Assembly (NCBI GenBank): GCA_016786785.1
Contig: JAEUVR010000071.1
Location: 1-44,819, forward strand
Length of the DNA stretch: 44,819 nt
From: Chitinophagaceae bacterium
GTDB taxonomy: Bacteria > Bacteroidota > Bacteroidia > Chitinophagales > Chitinophagaceae
Direction: 5' to 3'
Within the stretch, counting starts at the first letter, position 1; the number at the start of each line of letters is the position of its first letter. Positions 8,009 through 15,873 of the stretch are shown one piece after another. The notes under the pieces are model-generated. The model saw only the letters and a program-made list of their open reading frames with translations. It had not been told where the DNA came from and searched no databases. The translations under genes were made by a program, and so were the position numbers.

Positions 8009-8647
8009 ATGGAAATTATAATCGTTATCTGTTTGCTCATTGTCATTGTGCTGTTAGCCAAAGACAAAATCATCATTAAAAAAGTGGTGAAAGGCAAGCC
8101 TGAACAATCAACGGTAAAACAAGATTTACCGGAAATAGTGGGCAGACCAAAGCCCGTAGAACGACACGTAGTGCCAACTACTGCCACTAAACGCCAAAAA
8201 GAAGAACCCGAAGAAATACCTGATAATTTTGAAACAGAAACCCACGAGACAGGTTTTGCGAGGGAAATTCCGCCGGAGGAATTGGATGATGTTTTTGGGA
8301 GTGAACCTGTTTCCGATTTTGAGAACGAGGACGAGGAATGGGAAGAACAGGGATTACCGAACAGCGACAATGGGTTTGCCACAGGGGTTACCTACGAGGA
8401 ACTAACAACCGTGGGGGCATTGCTTCAGAAAGATATACTGGAGCCTGCCTCTCAACAAAAAGCGGTGGATATAGTTCAGCGAATGCAGGGAACCGAATTG
8501 TTTAGTCTGCTCGAAAACTCCATAGAGGGGGCTTCTCGAAAGATTGCGGAGCTGCTGGATAAAAGCCTCCCTGCCGGAGCGGATTTCAGTTCTTCCGATG
8601 AGCGGAAAAGTGATGTGGGTGATTTTGACATTGGGGAGTTTGTCTGA
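8009..8647 (+). CDS. traD: TraD, conjugal transfer protein of unknown role
   Basis: The 212-residue protein starts with a strong membrane helix (residues 1-16, I-I-I-V-I-C-L-L-I-V-I-V-L-L-A), followed by a basic stretch and a long acidic, proline-rich linker. The C-terminal domain includes F-A-T-G-V-T-Y-E-E-L and G-T-E-L-F-S-L-L-E-N-S and ends D-F-D-I-G-E-F-V. That pattern is typical of the protein annotated TraD in Bacteroidota ICEs. It is likely anchored in the inner membrane with a cytoplasmic domain. It is not the F-plasmid TraD coupling protein; MobC has that job here. Confidence 0.75.
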   Translation: MEIIIVICLLIVIVLLAKDKIIIKKVVKGKPEQSTVKQDLPEIVGRPKPVERHVVPTTATKRQKEEPEEIPDNFETETHETGFAREIPPEELDDVFGSEPVSDFENEDEEWEEQGLPNSDNGFATGVTYEELTTVGALLQKDILEPASQQKAVDIVQRMQGTELFSLLENSIEGASRKIAELLDKSLPAGADFSSSDERKSDVGDFDIGEFV

Positions 8648-8704
8648 AAAGACAGCTTCCCTATGTCTTTTTAAGAGCAAAGAAATTTTTAAAATATTGC
8701 AGCT

Positions 8705-9484
8705 ATGATTAAATCGAAGAACGACCCTGATTATACATTCGAGGAATACAACGGATATACAATAGCCAGCCATAAAAACAATGTTCCTGAAAGGGACATT
8801 AATAATCTCATAATTGTGTATCGTACAGATGATTTTCCCAATTATGGTTTTATTATAGGGCTTGACGACAGCAAATTATCCGGGCGAAGAAAATCAGTGC
8901 CTAACAACATGGAAGATGCGAGGAACTATATTGATTGGGTGGTAGAAGCCCGTCAGGAAAAGGCTGCCATAAAACCGAAAGAAATCACAGTTGACCCCAA
9001 AGACTATGATTTGCGTGTAAATAAAGGAATGTTGCCCACACTGGATATTAAGGGGCAAACTTTCTATGTGGATTTACAAATGGATAAGCTACGACCTAAA
9101 GATGATTTTCTTTCCAATGGCATTGTGTTCTCGGACATCGAACTTTATTACGACTTAGACAAAAGAGCCTATACTATTCCCTACAATCCTAAAACACACG
9201 AATTTCAGGAACCTGATTACATGAATATAAAAGAGTTTCCCAAAGATTTAATTGCTGTCGAATTTCCATCCGAAAGATTACTGGACAGAATAGGCTGGAA
9301 CAGGAAATATGGGTTTGACCTTACGCACGGGCTGGATAAGAGCGGCTTGCAATTAAAATTTACAGCAAAAGAAATTCCGTGGCAACAAACCTTTCTTGCT
9401 GGTCTGATTAAGAGTAACCTTAATGCTGAAAACAAGCAAAAAGAAGCACCAAAGAACAGTACAAGAAAAGGGCGCAAAATGTGA
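8705..9484 (+). CDS. Conserved ICE protein of unknown function
   Basis: The 259-residue protein is soluble and charged, without a signal peptide or membrane helix. The centre (about residues 95-190) has a regular pattern with D-I-K-G-Q-T-F-Y-V-D-L, F-S-D-I-E-L-Y-Y-D-L-D-K and Y-N-P-K-T-H-E-F-Q-E, suggesting a beta-rich domain. The C-terminus is basic (K-N-S-T-R-K-G-R-K-M), which could bind nucleic acid. It begins 57 bases after traD and ends 20 bases before a strong terminator, so it closes the traA-D transcript. I do not recognise the family; it has no CTnDOT tra letter that I know. Confidence 0.7.
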   Translation: MIKSKNDPDYTFEEYNGYTIASHKNNVPERDINNLIIVYRTDDFPNYGFIIGLDDSKLSGRRKSVPNNMEDARNYIDWVVEARQEKAAIKPKEITVDPKDYDLRVNKGMLPTLDIKGQTFYVDLQMDKLRPKDDFLSNGIVFSDIELYYDLDKRAYTIPYNPKTHEFQEPDYMNIKEFPKDLIAVEFPSERLLDRIGWNRKYGFDLTHGLDKSGLQLKFTAKEIPWQQTFLAGLIKSNLNAENKQKEAPKNSTRKGRKM

Positions 9485-9504
9485 TACGCCAATCAAATTT
9501 ATAG

Positions 9505-9537
9505 AACGTCAAAACGGTTTTGTTTTGGCGTTTTTTT
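9505..9537 (+). terminator. Intrinsic terminator after the traA-D block
   Basis: AACGTCAAAAC (9505-9515) pairs with GTTTTGGCGTT (9522-9532) through 11 pairs with one G-U, loop of six, followed by a T run to 9537. It separates traA-D plus the unknown gene from traE onward, so the secretion genes probably have their own promoter. Confidence 0.85.
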
Positions 9538-9602
9538 ATGCCCTGAAACAAGATTACAACGCCACTTACTGCCAAGTAATTCCACTGAAAGACACATCGT
9601 TA

Positions 9603-9630
9603 TTGTGCCTTGTTTTTCCTGACACTTTTG
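9603..9630 (+). promoter_or_regulatory. Possible traE promoter
   Basis: TTG at 9603-9605 and CACTTTTG at 9623-9630 are separated by 17 bases, close to the Bacteroidota pattern TTG...TAnnTTTG with one mismatch in the -7 box. It lies between the terminator at 9537 and the traE start at 9685. Confidence 0.35.
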
Positions 9631-9684
9631 TTCCGAAAGCCCGCAATGAGGCGGGAAAATGTAACAAAATAATTCATTCAGATT

Positions 9685-9990
9685 ATGGAAAAACAAAGCA
9701 AAAAAGTGTTGCTGACAGGCGCCCTGCTGCTGTCGGCATTTGGTGTGTTCGCACAAGGGAACGGCTCGGCTGGTATTACCGAAGCTACGCAAATGGTAAC
9801 CTCTTATTTCGACCCCGCAACCAAATTAATCTATGCGATTGGTGCGGTCGTGGGGTTAATCGGAGGCGTAAAGGTTTACAACAAATTCAGTTCCGGCGAC
9901 CCTGACACAAGCAAGACAGCGGCATCGTGGTTTGGTGCGTGTATCTTCTTAATTGTTGCCGCTACTATTCTCCGTTCATTCTTCCTGTAA
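9685..9990 (+). CDS. traE: TraE, VirB2-like pilin subunit (DUF4134)
   Basis: The 101-residue protein has a signal peptide (K-K-V-L-L-T-G-A-L-L-L-S-A-F-G-V-F-A-Q), then two hydrophobic segments split by a short polar hairpin, the layout of VirB2-type pilins. G-A-V-V-G-L-I-G-G-V-K-V-Y-N-K-F-S-S-G-D-P-D is the conserved DUF4134 core. It begins the secretion-channel operon and is followed by traF after 11 bases, in the VirB2-VirB3-VirB4 order seen in type IV systems. Confidence 0.9.
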   Translation: MEKQSKKVLLTGALLLSAFGVFAQGNGSAGITEATQMVTSYFDPATKLIYAIGAVVGLIGGVKVYNKFSSGDPDTSKTAASWFGACIFLIVAATILRSFFL

Positions 9991-10001
9991 ACCGATGCCC
10001 T

Positions 10002-10334
10002 ATGAGTAATTACAACATTAATAAAGGCATTGGAAGAACGGTCGAGTTCAAAGGGCTAAAGGCGCAATACCTGTTCATTTTTGCGGGTGGCTTGCTCGGT
10101 GTGCTTATCCTCGTAATGGTCATGTACATGGCAGGCGTAAACTCTTACGTGTGCCTGTTCATCGGGGCTGGCGGGGCATCGCTCATCGTGTGGAAAACAT
10201 TCGCATTGAATGGCAAGTACGGCGAACACGGATTGATGAAAGTCGGAGCAAGAAAAAGGCATCCGAAGTATATCATCTGCCGCAGGTCTGTACACCGCTA
10301 TTTGAAGTTCACCCCTAAATCCAATGCCCTATGA
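10002..10334 (+). CDS. traF: TraF, VirB3-like inner membrane protein (DUF4133)
   Basis: The protein has 110 residues from the ATG at 10002. Two adjacent transmembrane segments occur at about residues 24-46 and 48-65 (Y-L-F-I-F-A-G-G-L-L-G-V-L and S-Y-V-C-L-F-I-G-A-G-G-A), followed by a basic tail with R-K-R-H-P-K. This matches DUF4133/TraF, the VirB3 equivalent that helps assemble the pilus with the VirB4 ATPase. The stop overlaps the traG start in an ATGA, indicating translational coupling. Longer frames upstream of 10002 overlap traE and are not needed. Confidence 0.88.
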   Translation: MSNYNINKGIGRTVEFKGLKAQYLFIFAGGLLGVLILVMVMYMAGVNSYVCLFIGAGGASLIVWKTFALNGKYGEHGLMKVGARKRHPKYIICRRSVHRYLKFTPKSNAL

Positions 10335-12838
10335 GAAACACAGGAAAAGCCACAACGCTGGAAAGCAAGTTTCCATTACTGGCGGTGGAACACAACTGCA
10401 TCATTTCAAAAGATGCAGATATTACCGCTTGCTTTCGTGTACACCTGCCGGAACTGTTCACAGTAGCATCGCCTGAATATGATGCCATTCATTCGGCATG
10501 GCATAAGGCTATCAAAACCTTACCGGATTATTCCATCATCCACAAACAGGATTGGTTTATCAAAGAAAGTTACGCACCTGATATTGCACAGGACGGATTG
10601 AGTTTTCTTGCAAAGTCCTATCAGCAGCATTTCAACGAGCGACCTTTCTTAAACCATTACTGTTACCTGTTCCTCACCAAGACCACCAAAGACCGGATGC
10701 GGATGCAAAGCAACTTTAGTTCGCTTTGTAAGGGCGTGCTAATCCCGAAAGAAATAAGGGATAAAGAAGCCGTGCGCAGGTTCATGGAGGCGGTAGCGCA
10801 GTTTGAGCGGATAATGAACGATAGCGGTTTTGTGAAACTGGAACGTCTTACCGAAGATGACATTATCGGTACAGGCGACACGCAGGGTTTGCTGGAACAA
10901 TACCTAACCCTGTCAAGGGAAACGGGAACTCCTATGCAGGATATAGCATTGGGAAGTGAGGACGTGCGTATCGGCAACAAACGGTTGTGCCTGCATACGC
11001 TTTCGGACACGGACGATTTGCCCGGAACGGTATCGGCAAATACGAGGTATGAAAAGCTATCTACCGATAGAAGCGATTGCCTTTTGTCCTTTGCTGCTCC
11101 GGTAGGTCTGCTCCTTAGCTGCAATCACATTTACAATCAGTATTTGTTTTTGGATAACAGCGATGAGAACCTGCGCAAGTTTGAAAAGTCCGCACGCAAT
11201 ATGCACTCGCTGGCAAGGTACAGCCGGGCTAATCAGATTAACAAAGAGTGGATAGAAAACTACCTGAACGAAGCGCATAGTTTCGGGCTGTCTTCTATCC
11301 GTGCGCACTTCAACGTTATGGCGTGGTCGGATGACCCGCACGAGTTAAAACAGCTAAAGAACGATACAGGTAGTGCGCTGGCTTTAATGGAATGCAAGCC
11401 ACGCCACAATACTGTGGACGTTGCCACGCTGTATTGGGCAGCCATGCCGGGCAATGCGGGCGACTTTCCGAGTGAAGAAAGTTTTTACACGTTCATAGAA
11501 CCTGCATTATGCTTCTTTACGGAGGAAACCAACTATCAAAGTTCGCCCTCACCGTTCGGTATCAAAATGGCGGACAGGCTTACGGGCAAGCCCATTCATT
11601 TGGACATATCGGATTTGCCTATGAAAAAAGGTATTATCACGAACCGCAACAAGTTCATCTTGGGGCCATCAGGTTCGGGTAAATCTTTTTTCACCAATCA
11701 CATGGTTAGGCAATACTACGAACAGGGCGCACACGTCCTGCTCGTAGATACGGGTAACTCGTATCAGGGATTGTGCGAACTGATTAAGGGCAAGACCAAA
11801 GGTGAAGACGGTGTTTACTTCACCTATACCGAAGACAACCCCATCGCCTTTAACCCGTTCTACACGGACGATGGCGTATTTGATATTGAAAAAAGGGAAA
11901 GTATCAAAACGCTTATCCTCACCCTTTGGAAACGGGACGATGAGCCGCCCAAACGCTCCGAAGAAGTGGCGTTGTCCAACGCTGTGTCGGGTTATATCGA
12001 ACACATCAAAAAGGATGATACCTATCCCTCGTTCAATGGTTTTTATGACTACGTGCAAGGCGATTACCGCAAGGTATTGGAGGAAAAGCAGGTAAGGGAA
12101 AAAGACTTTGATATTGCCAATTTCCTGAACGTGCTGGAACCTTATTACAAGGGCGGGGAATACGATTATTTGTTGAACTCCAACAAGCAATTAGACCTGC
12201 TTTCCAAACGCTTTATAGTCTTTGAAATTGATGCGATAAAAGACCACAAAATTTTATTTCCCATAGTCACGATTATCATTATGGAGGTCTTCATCAACAA
12301 GATGCGCAGGCTCAAAGGCGTGCGTAAACTGATACTGATTGAAGAAGCGTGGAAGGCGATAGCCAAAGAGGGCATGGCAGAATACATCAAGTATTTGTTC
12401 AAAACCGTCCGCAAATTCTTTGGCGAGGCGATAGTCGTAACGCAGGAGGTGGACGACATTATCCAGTCGCCCATTGTCAAAGAAAGTATCATCAACAACA
12501 GCGATTGCAAAATCCTCTTAGACCAGCGTAAGTACATGAACAAGTTTGACGACATCCAAGCGATGTTGGGGCTTACGGACAAAGAGAAAGGGCAGGTACT
12601 TTCCATCAACATGAACAATGACCCAAGCCGCCTTTATAAAGAGGTTTGGATTGGGTTGGGTGGCACGCACTCCGCTGTATATGCTACCGAGGTTTCTCTC
12701 GAAGAATATTTAGCCTATACCACCGAAGAAACCGAAAAACTGGAAGTGATGCAGCTTGCTCACGAGCTGGGCGGCAATGTGGAGCAAGCCATTAAGCGCA
12801 TCGCACTCCAAAGGCGTGAAAAATCTAATAGTTATTAA
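10331..12838 (+). CDS. traG: TraG, VirB4-like conjugation ATPase
   Basis: At 835 residues this is the main energising ATPase of the secretion channel. The N-terminal domain (about 1-420) resembles the VirB4/CagE region; the C-terminal ATPase has Walker A GPSGSGKS at 445-452 and a Walker B strand K-L-I-L-I-E-E-A-W-K, followed by the family motif I-V-V-T-Q-E-V-D-D-I. Length and order are normal for Bacteroidota TraG. It is coupled to traF by ATGA overlap and followed after 20 bases by traI. No frameshift or missing motif is seen. Confidence 0.93.
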   Translation: MRNTGKATTLESKFPLLAVEHNCIISKDADITACFRVHLPELFTVASPEYDAIHSAWHKAIKTLPDYSIIHKQDWFIKESYAPDIAQDGLSFLAKSYQQHFNERPFLNHYCYLFLTKTTKDRMRMQSNFSSLCKGVLIPKEIRDKEAVRRFMEAVAQFERIMNDSGFVKLERLTEDDIIGTGDTQGLLEQYLTLSRETGTPMQDIALGSEDVRIGNKRLCLHTLSDTDDLPGTVSANTRYEKLSTDRSDCLLSFAAPVGLLLSCNHIYNQYLFLDNSDENLRKFEKSARNMHSLARYSRANQINKEWIENYLNEAHSFGLSSIRAHFNVMAWSDDPHELKQLKNDTGSALALMECKPRHNTVDVATLYWAAMPGNAGDFPSEESFYTFIEPALCFFTEETNYQSSPSPFGIKMADRLTGKPIHLDISDLPMKKGIITNRNKFILGPSGSGKSFFTNHMVRQYYEQGAHVLLVDTGNSYQGLCELIKGKTKGEDGVYFTYTEDNPIAFNPFYTDDGVFDIEKRESIKTLILTLWKRDDEPPKRSEEVALSNAVSGYIEHIKKDDTYPSFNGFYDYVQGDYRKVLEEKQVREKDFDIANFLNVLEPYYKGGEYDYLLNSNKQLDLLSKRFIVFEIDAIKDHKILFPIVTIIIMEVFINKMRRLKGVRKLILIEEAWKAIAKEGMAEYIKYLFKTVRKFFGEAIVVTQEVDDIIQSPIVKESIINNSDCKILLDQRKYMNKFDDIQAMLGLTDKEKGQVLSINMNNDPSRLYKEVWIGLGGTHSAVYATEVSLEEYLAYTTEETEKLEVMQLAHELGGNVEQAIKRIALQRREKSNSY

Positions 12839-12858
12839 TCATTTAAAAATCAGAAACA

Positions 12859-13491
12859 ATGAAAAAAGCAATGTTACTGGTGCTAACGGCATTTATGCTT
12901 GCCGCAGCACCATCCGCTAAAGCGCAGTTTGTAGTTACTGACCCCGGAAATCTTATTTCAGGTATTCTCAATAGTGCAAACGAAATCGTACAAACGTCCT
13001 CCACTGTGAGCAACGTGGTTAAGAATTTCAATGAGGTGAAAAAAGTGTATGACCAAGGCAAAGAGTATTATGACAAACTCAAAGCGGTCAACAACCTTGT
13101 GAAAGATGCCCGTAAGGTACAGCAAACCGTTTTGCTGGTGGGCGATGTGTCCGAAATGTATGTAAAGAATTTCGGCAAGATGATGAACGACCCCAATTTC
13201 TCCCCGCAGGAATTGTCGGCGATTGCCAACGGTTATTCTACGCTCCTGAACGAAAGTACCGAGCTATTGAAAGAACTCAAACAGATTGTTACCAATACCG
13301 GGCTTTCACTGAACGACAAAGAGCGTATGGATGTGATAGATAAGGTGTACAACGAGGTAAAGGACTATCACAACCTTGTGCGCTACTATACCAATAAAAA
13401 TATCTCTGTAAGCATTTTGAGGGCTAAAAAGAAGAACGATACCAAACGAGTATTGGAATTGTACGGAACCGCAGAACAAAAATATTGGTAA
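12859..13491 (+). CDS. traI: TraI-like periplasmic protein (DUF4141), VirB5-like
   Basis: The 210-residue protein opens with a clear signal peptide (K-K-A-M-L-L-V-L-T-A-F-M-L-A-A-A-P-S-A-K-A), cleaved before Q-F-V-V-T-D-P-G-N-L. The mature part is almost entirely helical with heptad-like spacing, as expected for DUF4141 and for VirB5-type proteins at the pilus tip or channel. It sits between the VirB4-like traG and the membrane protein traJ, three bases before the latter. The VirB5 comparison rests on layout and is inference; the DUF4141 call is more certain. Confidence 0.82.
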   Translation: MKKAMLLVLTAFMLAAAPSAKAQFVVTDPGNLISGILNSANEIVQTSSTVSNVVKNFNEVKKVYDQGKEYYDKLKAVNNLVKDARKVQQTVLLVGDVSEMYVKNFGKMMNDPNFSPQELSAIANGYSTLLNESTELLKELKQIVTNTGLSLNDKERMDVIDKVYNEVKDYHNLVRYYTNKNISVSILRAKKKNDTKRVLELYGTAEQKYW

Positions 13492-13494
13492 GCT

Positions 13495-14493
13495 ATGGAA
13501 TGGAATAATCTTCATGAAATGCTGCGCAGCCTGTATGACGAAATGATGCCGTTAACGGCAGATATGGCTGCGATAGCAAAAGGTATCGCCGGGTTGGGCG
13601 CACTGTTTTATGTTGCCCTAAAGGTCTGGCAGGCGTTGAGCCGTGCGGAGCCGATAGACGTATTTCCTTTGCTCCGTCCGTTCGCCATCGGGCTTTGTAT
13701 CATGTTCTTTCCGACAATGGTTTTGGGTACTATCAATGCGGTAATGTCGCCCGTGGTGAAAGGTACGCACGGGATGCTCGAAGACCAGGTGCTTGACCTC
13801 AACAAGCTGCAAGAGCAAAAGGACAAGCTGGAATACGAAGCCATGATACGCAATCCCGAAACGGCTTACCTCGTAAGCGATGAGGAATTTGATAAGAAGC
13901 TGGACGAATTGGGATGGTCGCCGTCCGATTTGGCAACCATGTCGGGCATGTACCTCGACAGGCAAGCCTATAAGATAGAGAAAGCCATAAAGGAGTGGTT
14001 TCGCAACCTGCTGGAAATACTCTTTCAGGCGGCGGCATTGGTCATAGATACGATACGGACGTTCTTCCTTATCGTGCTGTCTATATTGGGGCCGATAGCC
14101 TTTGCCATAAGCGTATGGGACGGTTTTCAGTCCACGCTGACGCAATGGCTGACCCGATATATCAGCGTTTACCTGTGGCTGCCCATTTCGGATATGTTCA
14201 GTTCCATACTGGCAAAAATCCAATCGCTCATACTGGAACGGGATATTGCAATGCTCGCCGACCCCACGTATATCCCTGACACTTCCAATACCGTGTATAT
14301 CATTTTCATGCTGATTGGCATAGTGGGGTATTTCACTATTCCTACCGTGGCTGGATGGGTAATACAGGCAGGTGGTGCAGGAAACTTTATGCGCAACGTA
14401 AACTCTACGGCATCAAAAACCGGAAACCTTGCCGGAGCCGGAACCGGAGCCGCAGTAGGCAACATCGGCGGCAGACTATTGAACAAAAAATAA
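13495..14493 (+). CDS. traJ: TraJ, VirB6-like polytopic membrane protein
   Basis: The 332-residue protein has several membrane helices: about residues 20-40, 55-80, a pair near 175-205, and one near 260-290. A soluble loop (about 85-160) includes the conserved G-W-S-P-S-D-L-A-T-M-S-G-M-Y. The end is glycine/alanine-rich (G-N-L-A-G-A-G-T-G-A-A-V-G). It fits conjugative transposon TraJ, which forms part of the inner-membrane channel. It starts three bases after traI and ends 11 bases before traK. Confidence 0.9.
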   Translation: MEWNNLHEMLRSLYDEMMPLTADMAAIAKGIAGLGALFYVALKVWQALSRAEPIDVFPLLRPFAIGLCIMFFPTMVLGTINAVMSPVVKGTHGMLEDQVLDLNKLQEQKDKLEYEAMIRNPETAYLVSDEEFDKKLDELGWSPSDLATMSGMYLDRQAYKIEKAIKEWFRNLLEILFQAAALVIDTIRTFFLIVLSILGPIAFAISVWDGFQSTLTQWLTRYISVYLWLPISDMFSSILAKIQSLILERDIAMLADPTYIPDTSNTVYIIFMLIGIVGYFTIPTVAGWVIQAGGAGNFMRNVNSTASKTGNLAGAGTGAAVGNIGGRLLNKK

Positions 14494-14504
14494 TCATCGT
14501 AAAA

Positions 14505-15128
14505 ATGGAATTTAAGACTTTAAGAAACATCGAAAACAGTTTTAGACAGATAAGACTGTATGCTATTGTCTTTGCCGTTCTCTGCATCAGCGTGGTGGGA
14601 TATGCCGTATGGCAGTCCTACCGCTTTGCGGAGTTACAAAGGCAAAAGGTTTATGTACTGGACAATGGTAAATCATTAATGCTTGCCTTAGCACAAGATG
14701 CCAGCATTAACAGACCTGTGGAAGCCCGTGAACACGTGAGGCGTTTCCACGAATTGTTTTTCACCCTTGCACCGGATAAAAATGCTATCGAAAGCAATAT
14801 GAAGCGGGCTTTTAATCTTGCTGATAAATCGGCTTTTGATTACTACAAAGACTTATCGGAAAAGGGCTATTACAACCGTATCATTTCGGGCAACGTGCAA
14901 CAGCGCATTGAGGTAGATAGTGTGGTTTGCAATTTTGATAACTACCCCTATGCGGTGCGTACCTACGCCAAACAATTTATTATCCGCTCAAGCAATGTTA
15001 CAAGGCGCAGCCTGATAACCTCCTGCTATCTCGTGAACTCCGTCCGCTCGGACAATAACCCGCAGGGCTTTAACATCGAAAAATTTGCCGTGCTGGAAAA
15101 TAAAGACGTGGAGGTCATAGAACGCTAA
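14505..15128 (+). CDS. traK: TraK, VirB8-like inner membrane protein
   Basis: Read from the ATG at 14505 the protein has 207 residues, with a short cytoplasmic start (M-E-F-K-T-L-R-N-I-E-N-S-F), one membrane helix (about 19-38) and a periplasmic domain of mixed strands and helices. This is the VirB8-type layout, and the position after traJ is the CTnDOT order. A frame running back to 14355 overlaps traJ and is rejected. It ends 10 bases before an unnamed gene that separates it from traL. Confidence 0.9.
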   Translation: MEFKTLRNIENSFRQIRLYAIVFAVLCISVVGYAVWQSYRFAELQRQKVYVLDNGKSLMLALAQDASINRPVEAREHVRRFHELFFTLAPDKNAIESNMKRAFNLADKSAFDYYKDLSEKGYYNRIISGNVQQRIEVDSVVCNFDNYPYAVRTYAKQFIIRSSNVTRRSLITSCYLVNSVRSDNNPQGFNIEKFAVLENKDVEVIER

Positions 15129-15138
15129 AATCAATTTT

Positions 15139-15564
15139 ATGGAAGCATTATCAGATTTAAACACGTTTGCCAAAATCCTTACCGACAAAGGATATAACGG
15201 CTATTTCCATACGCAGGGTGCGTATGCCGGAAAACTCAAAGACAGCATAGGCGAATACCTCGAAAGCTGCCAGAAAGGTACGGAGGGCGCAGTTAAGCCT
15301 GAACTGCTGGTTACGGGCTATCTGCAATGGGCTGGTGAAGACAAACCCCGTGTGGAATGCAGTATGTGGGTCAAGTGCGTGAACGGAAAATTTTTCCTTT
15401 CCAAAATGGAGGTTGCACGAAAAGACCAATACGGGCAACTACTGAAACAATCGGAACTGACAAACCTGTCCGTGGTTACTGCGCCCAAAGTAAGGGAAGC
15501 TATCGCTATGGTCAGCGATGCGCCTGCGCAAAAGGCAGTCCGTTCAAACAGGCGTTTCAGGTAG
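15139..15564 (+). CDS. Unknown protein inserted between traK and traL
   Basis: The 141-residue protein is soluble, without signal peptide or membrane helix. It has an alternating pattern of helices and strands with G-Y-L-Q-W-A-G-E-D-K-P and W-V-K-C-V-N-G-K-F-F-L-S-K-M-E-V-A, and a basic tail (R-S-N-R-R-F-R). The spacing (10 bases after traK, 24 before traL) shows it is translated with the channel genes. I do not recognise a family. Since it would stay in the cytoplasm among membrane components, a role at the cytoplasmic face of the channel is possible, but unproven. Confidence 0.7.
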   Translation: MEALSDLNTFAKILTDKGYNGYFHTQGAYAGKLKDSIGEYLESCQKGTEGAVKPELLVTGYLQWAGEDKPRVECSMWVKCVNGKFFLSKMEVARKDQYGQLLKQSELTNLSVVTAPKVREAIAMVSDAPAQKAVRSNRRFR

Positions 15565-15588
15565 GCAATAACGGAAAATAGTCAAGGT

Positions 15589-15873
15589 ATGAAAAATTTA
15601 AGAACAGCAATCAGTAATTGGTTTGACAGGCTCGGTGACAGGTGGCGGGCGTTGCCTGTTAAAAAACAGCACCGCTATACGCTGTTGCTTTTTGCGGGCT
15701 ATGCGCTGTTGTCCGTTGTGGTACTATTGAAAGTATGCTATGATGTAGCACAGTCCAACAATGCAATAACGATAGAGCATATCGAAAACCCAATTATCAA
15801 GCAAAAAAAGTCCCCGGTATCTCCGCAGGACAGTATAACAACAATCTTAAAAAATCAATTGTATGAAAGATAA
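15589..15873 (+). CDS. traL: TraL, small membrane protein (DUF3989)
   Basis: The 94-residue protein has a basic N-terminus with R-W-R-A-L-P-V-K-K-Q-H-R-Y, one membrane helix (about 33-52, T-L-L-L-F-A-G-Y-A-L-L-S-V-V-V-L-L) and a short periplasmic tail. This is the DUF3989/TraL layout. Its last 11 bases overlap the start of traM, implying coupled translation and joint assembly. Confidence 0.85.
   Translation: MKNLRTAISNWFDRLGDRWRALPVKKQHRYTLLLFAGYALLSVVVLLKVCYDVAQSNNAITIEHIENPIIKQKKSPVSPQDSITTILKNQLYER

Noticed and set aside
9423-9905. Plus-strand frame of 160 codons overlapping the unknown gene, terminator and traE
   Set aside because: It reads through a strong terminator and out of frame with traE, which has a clear signal peptide and family match.
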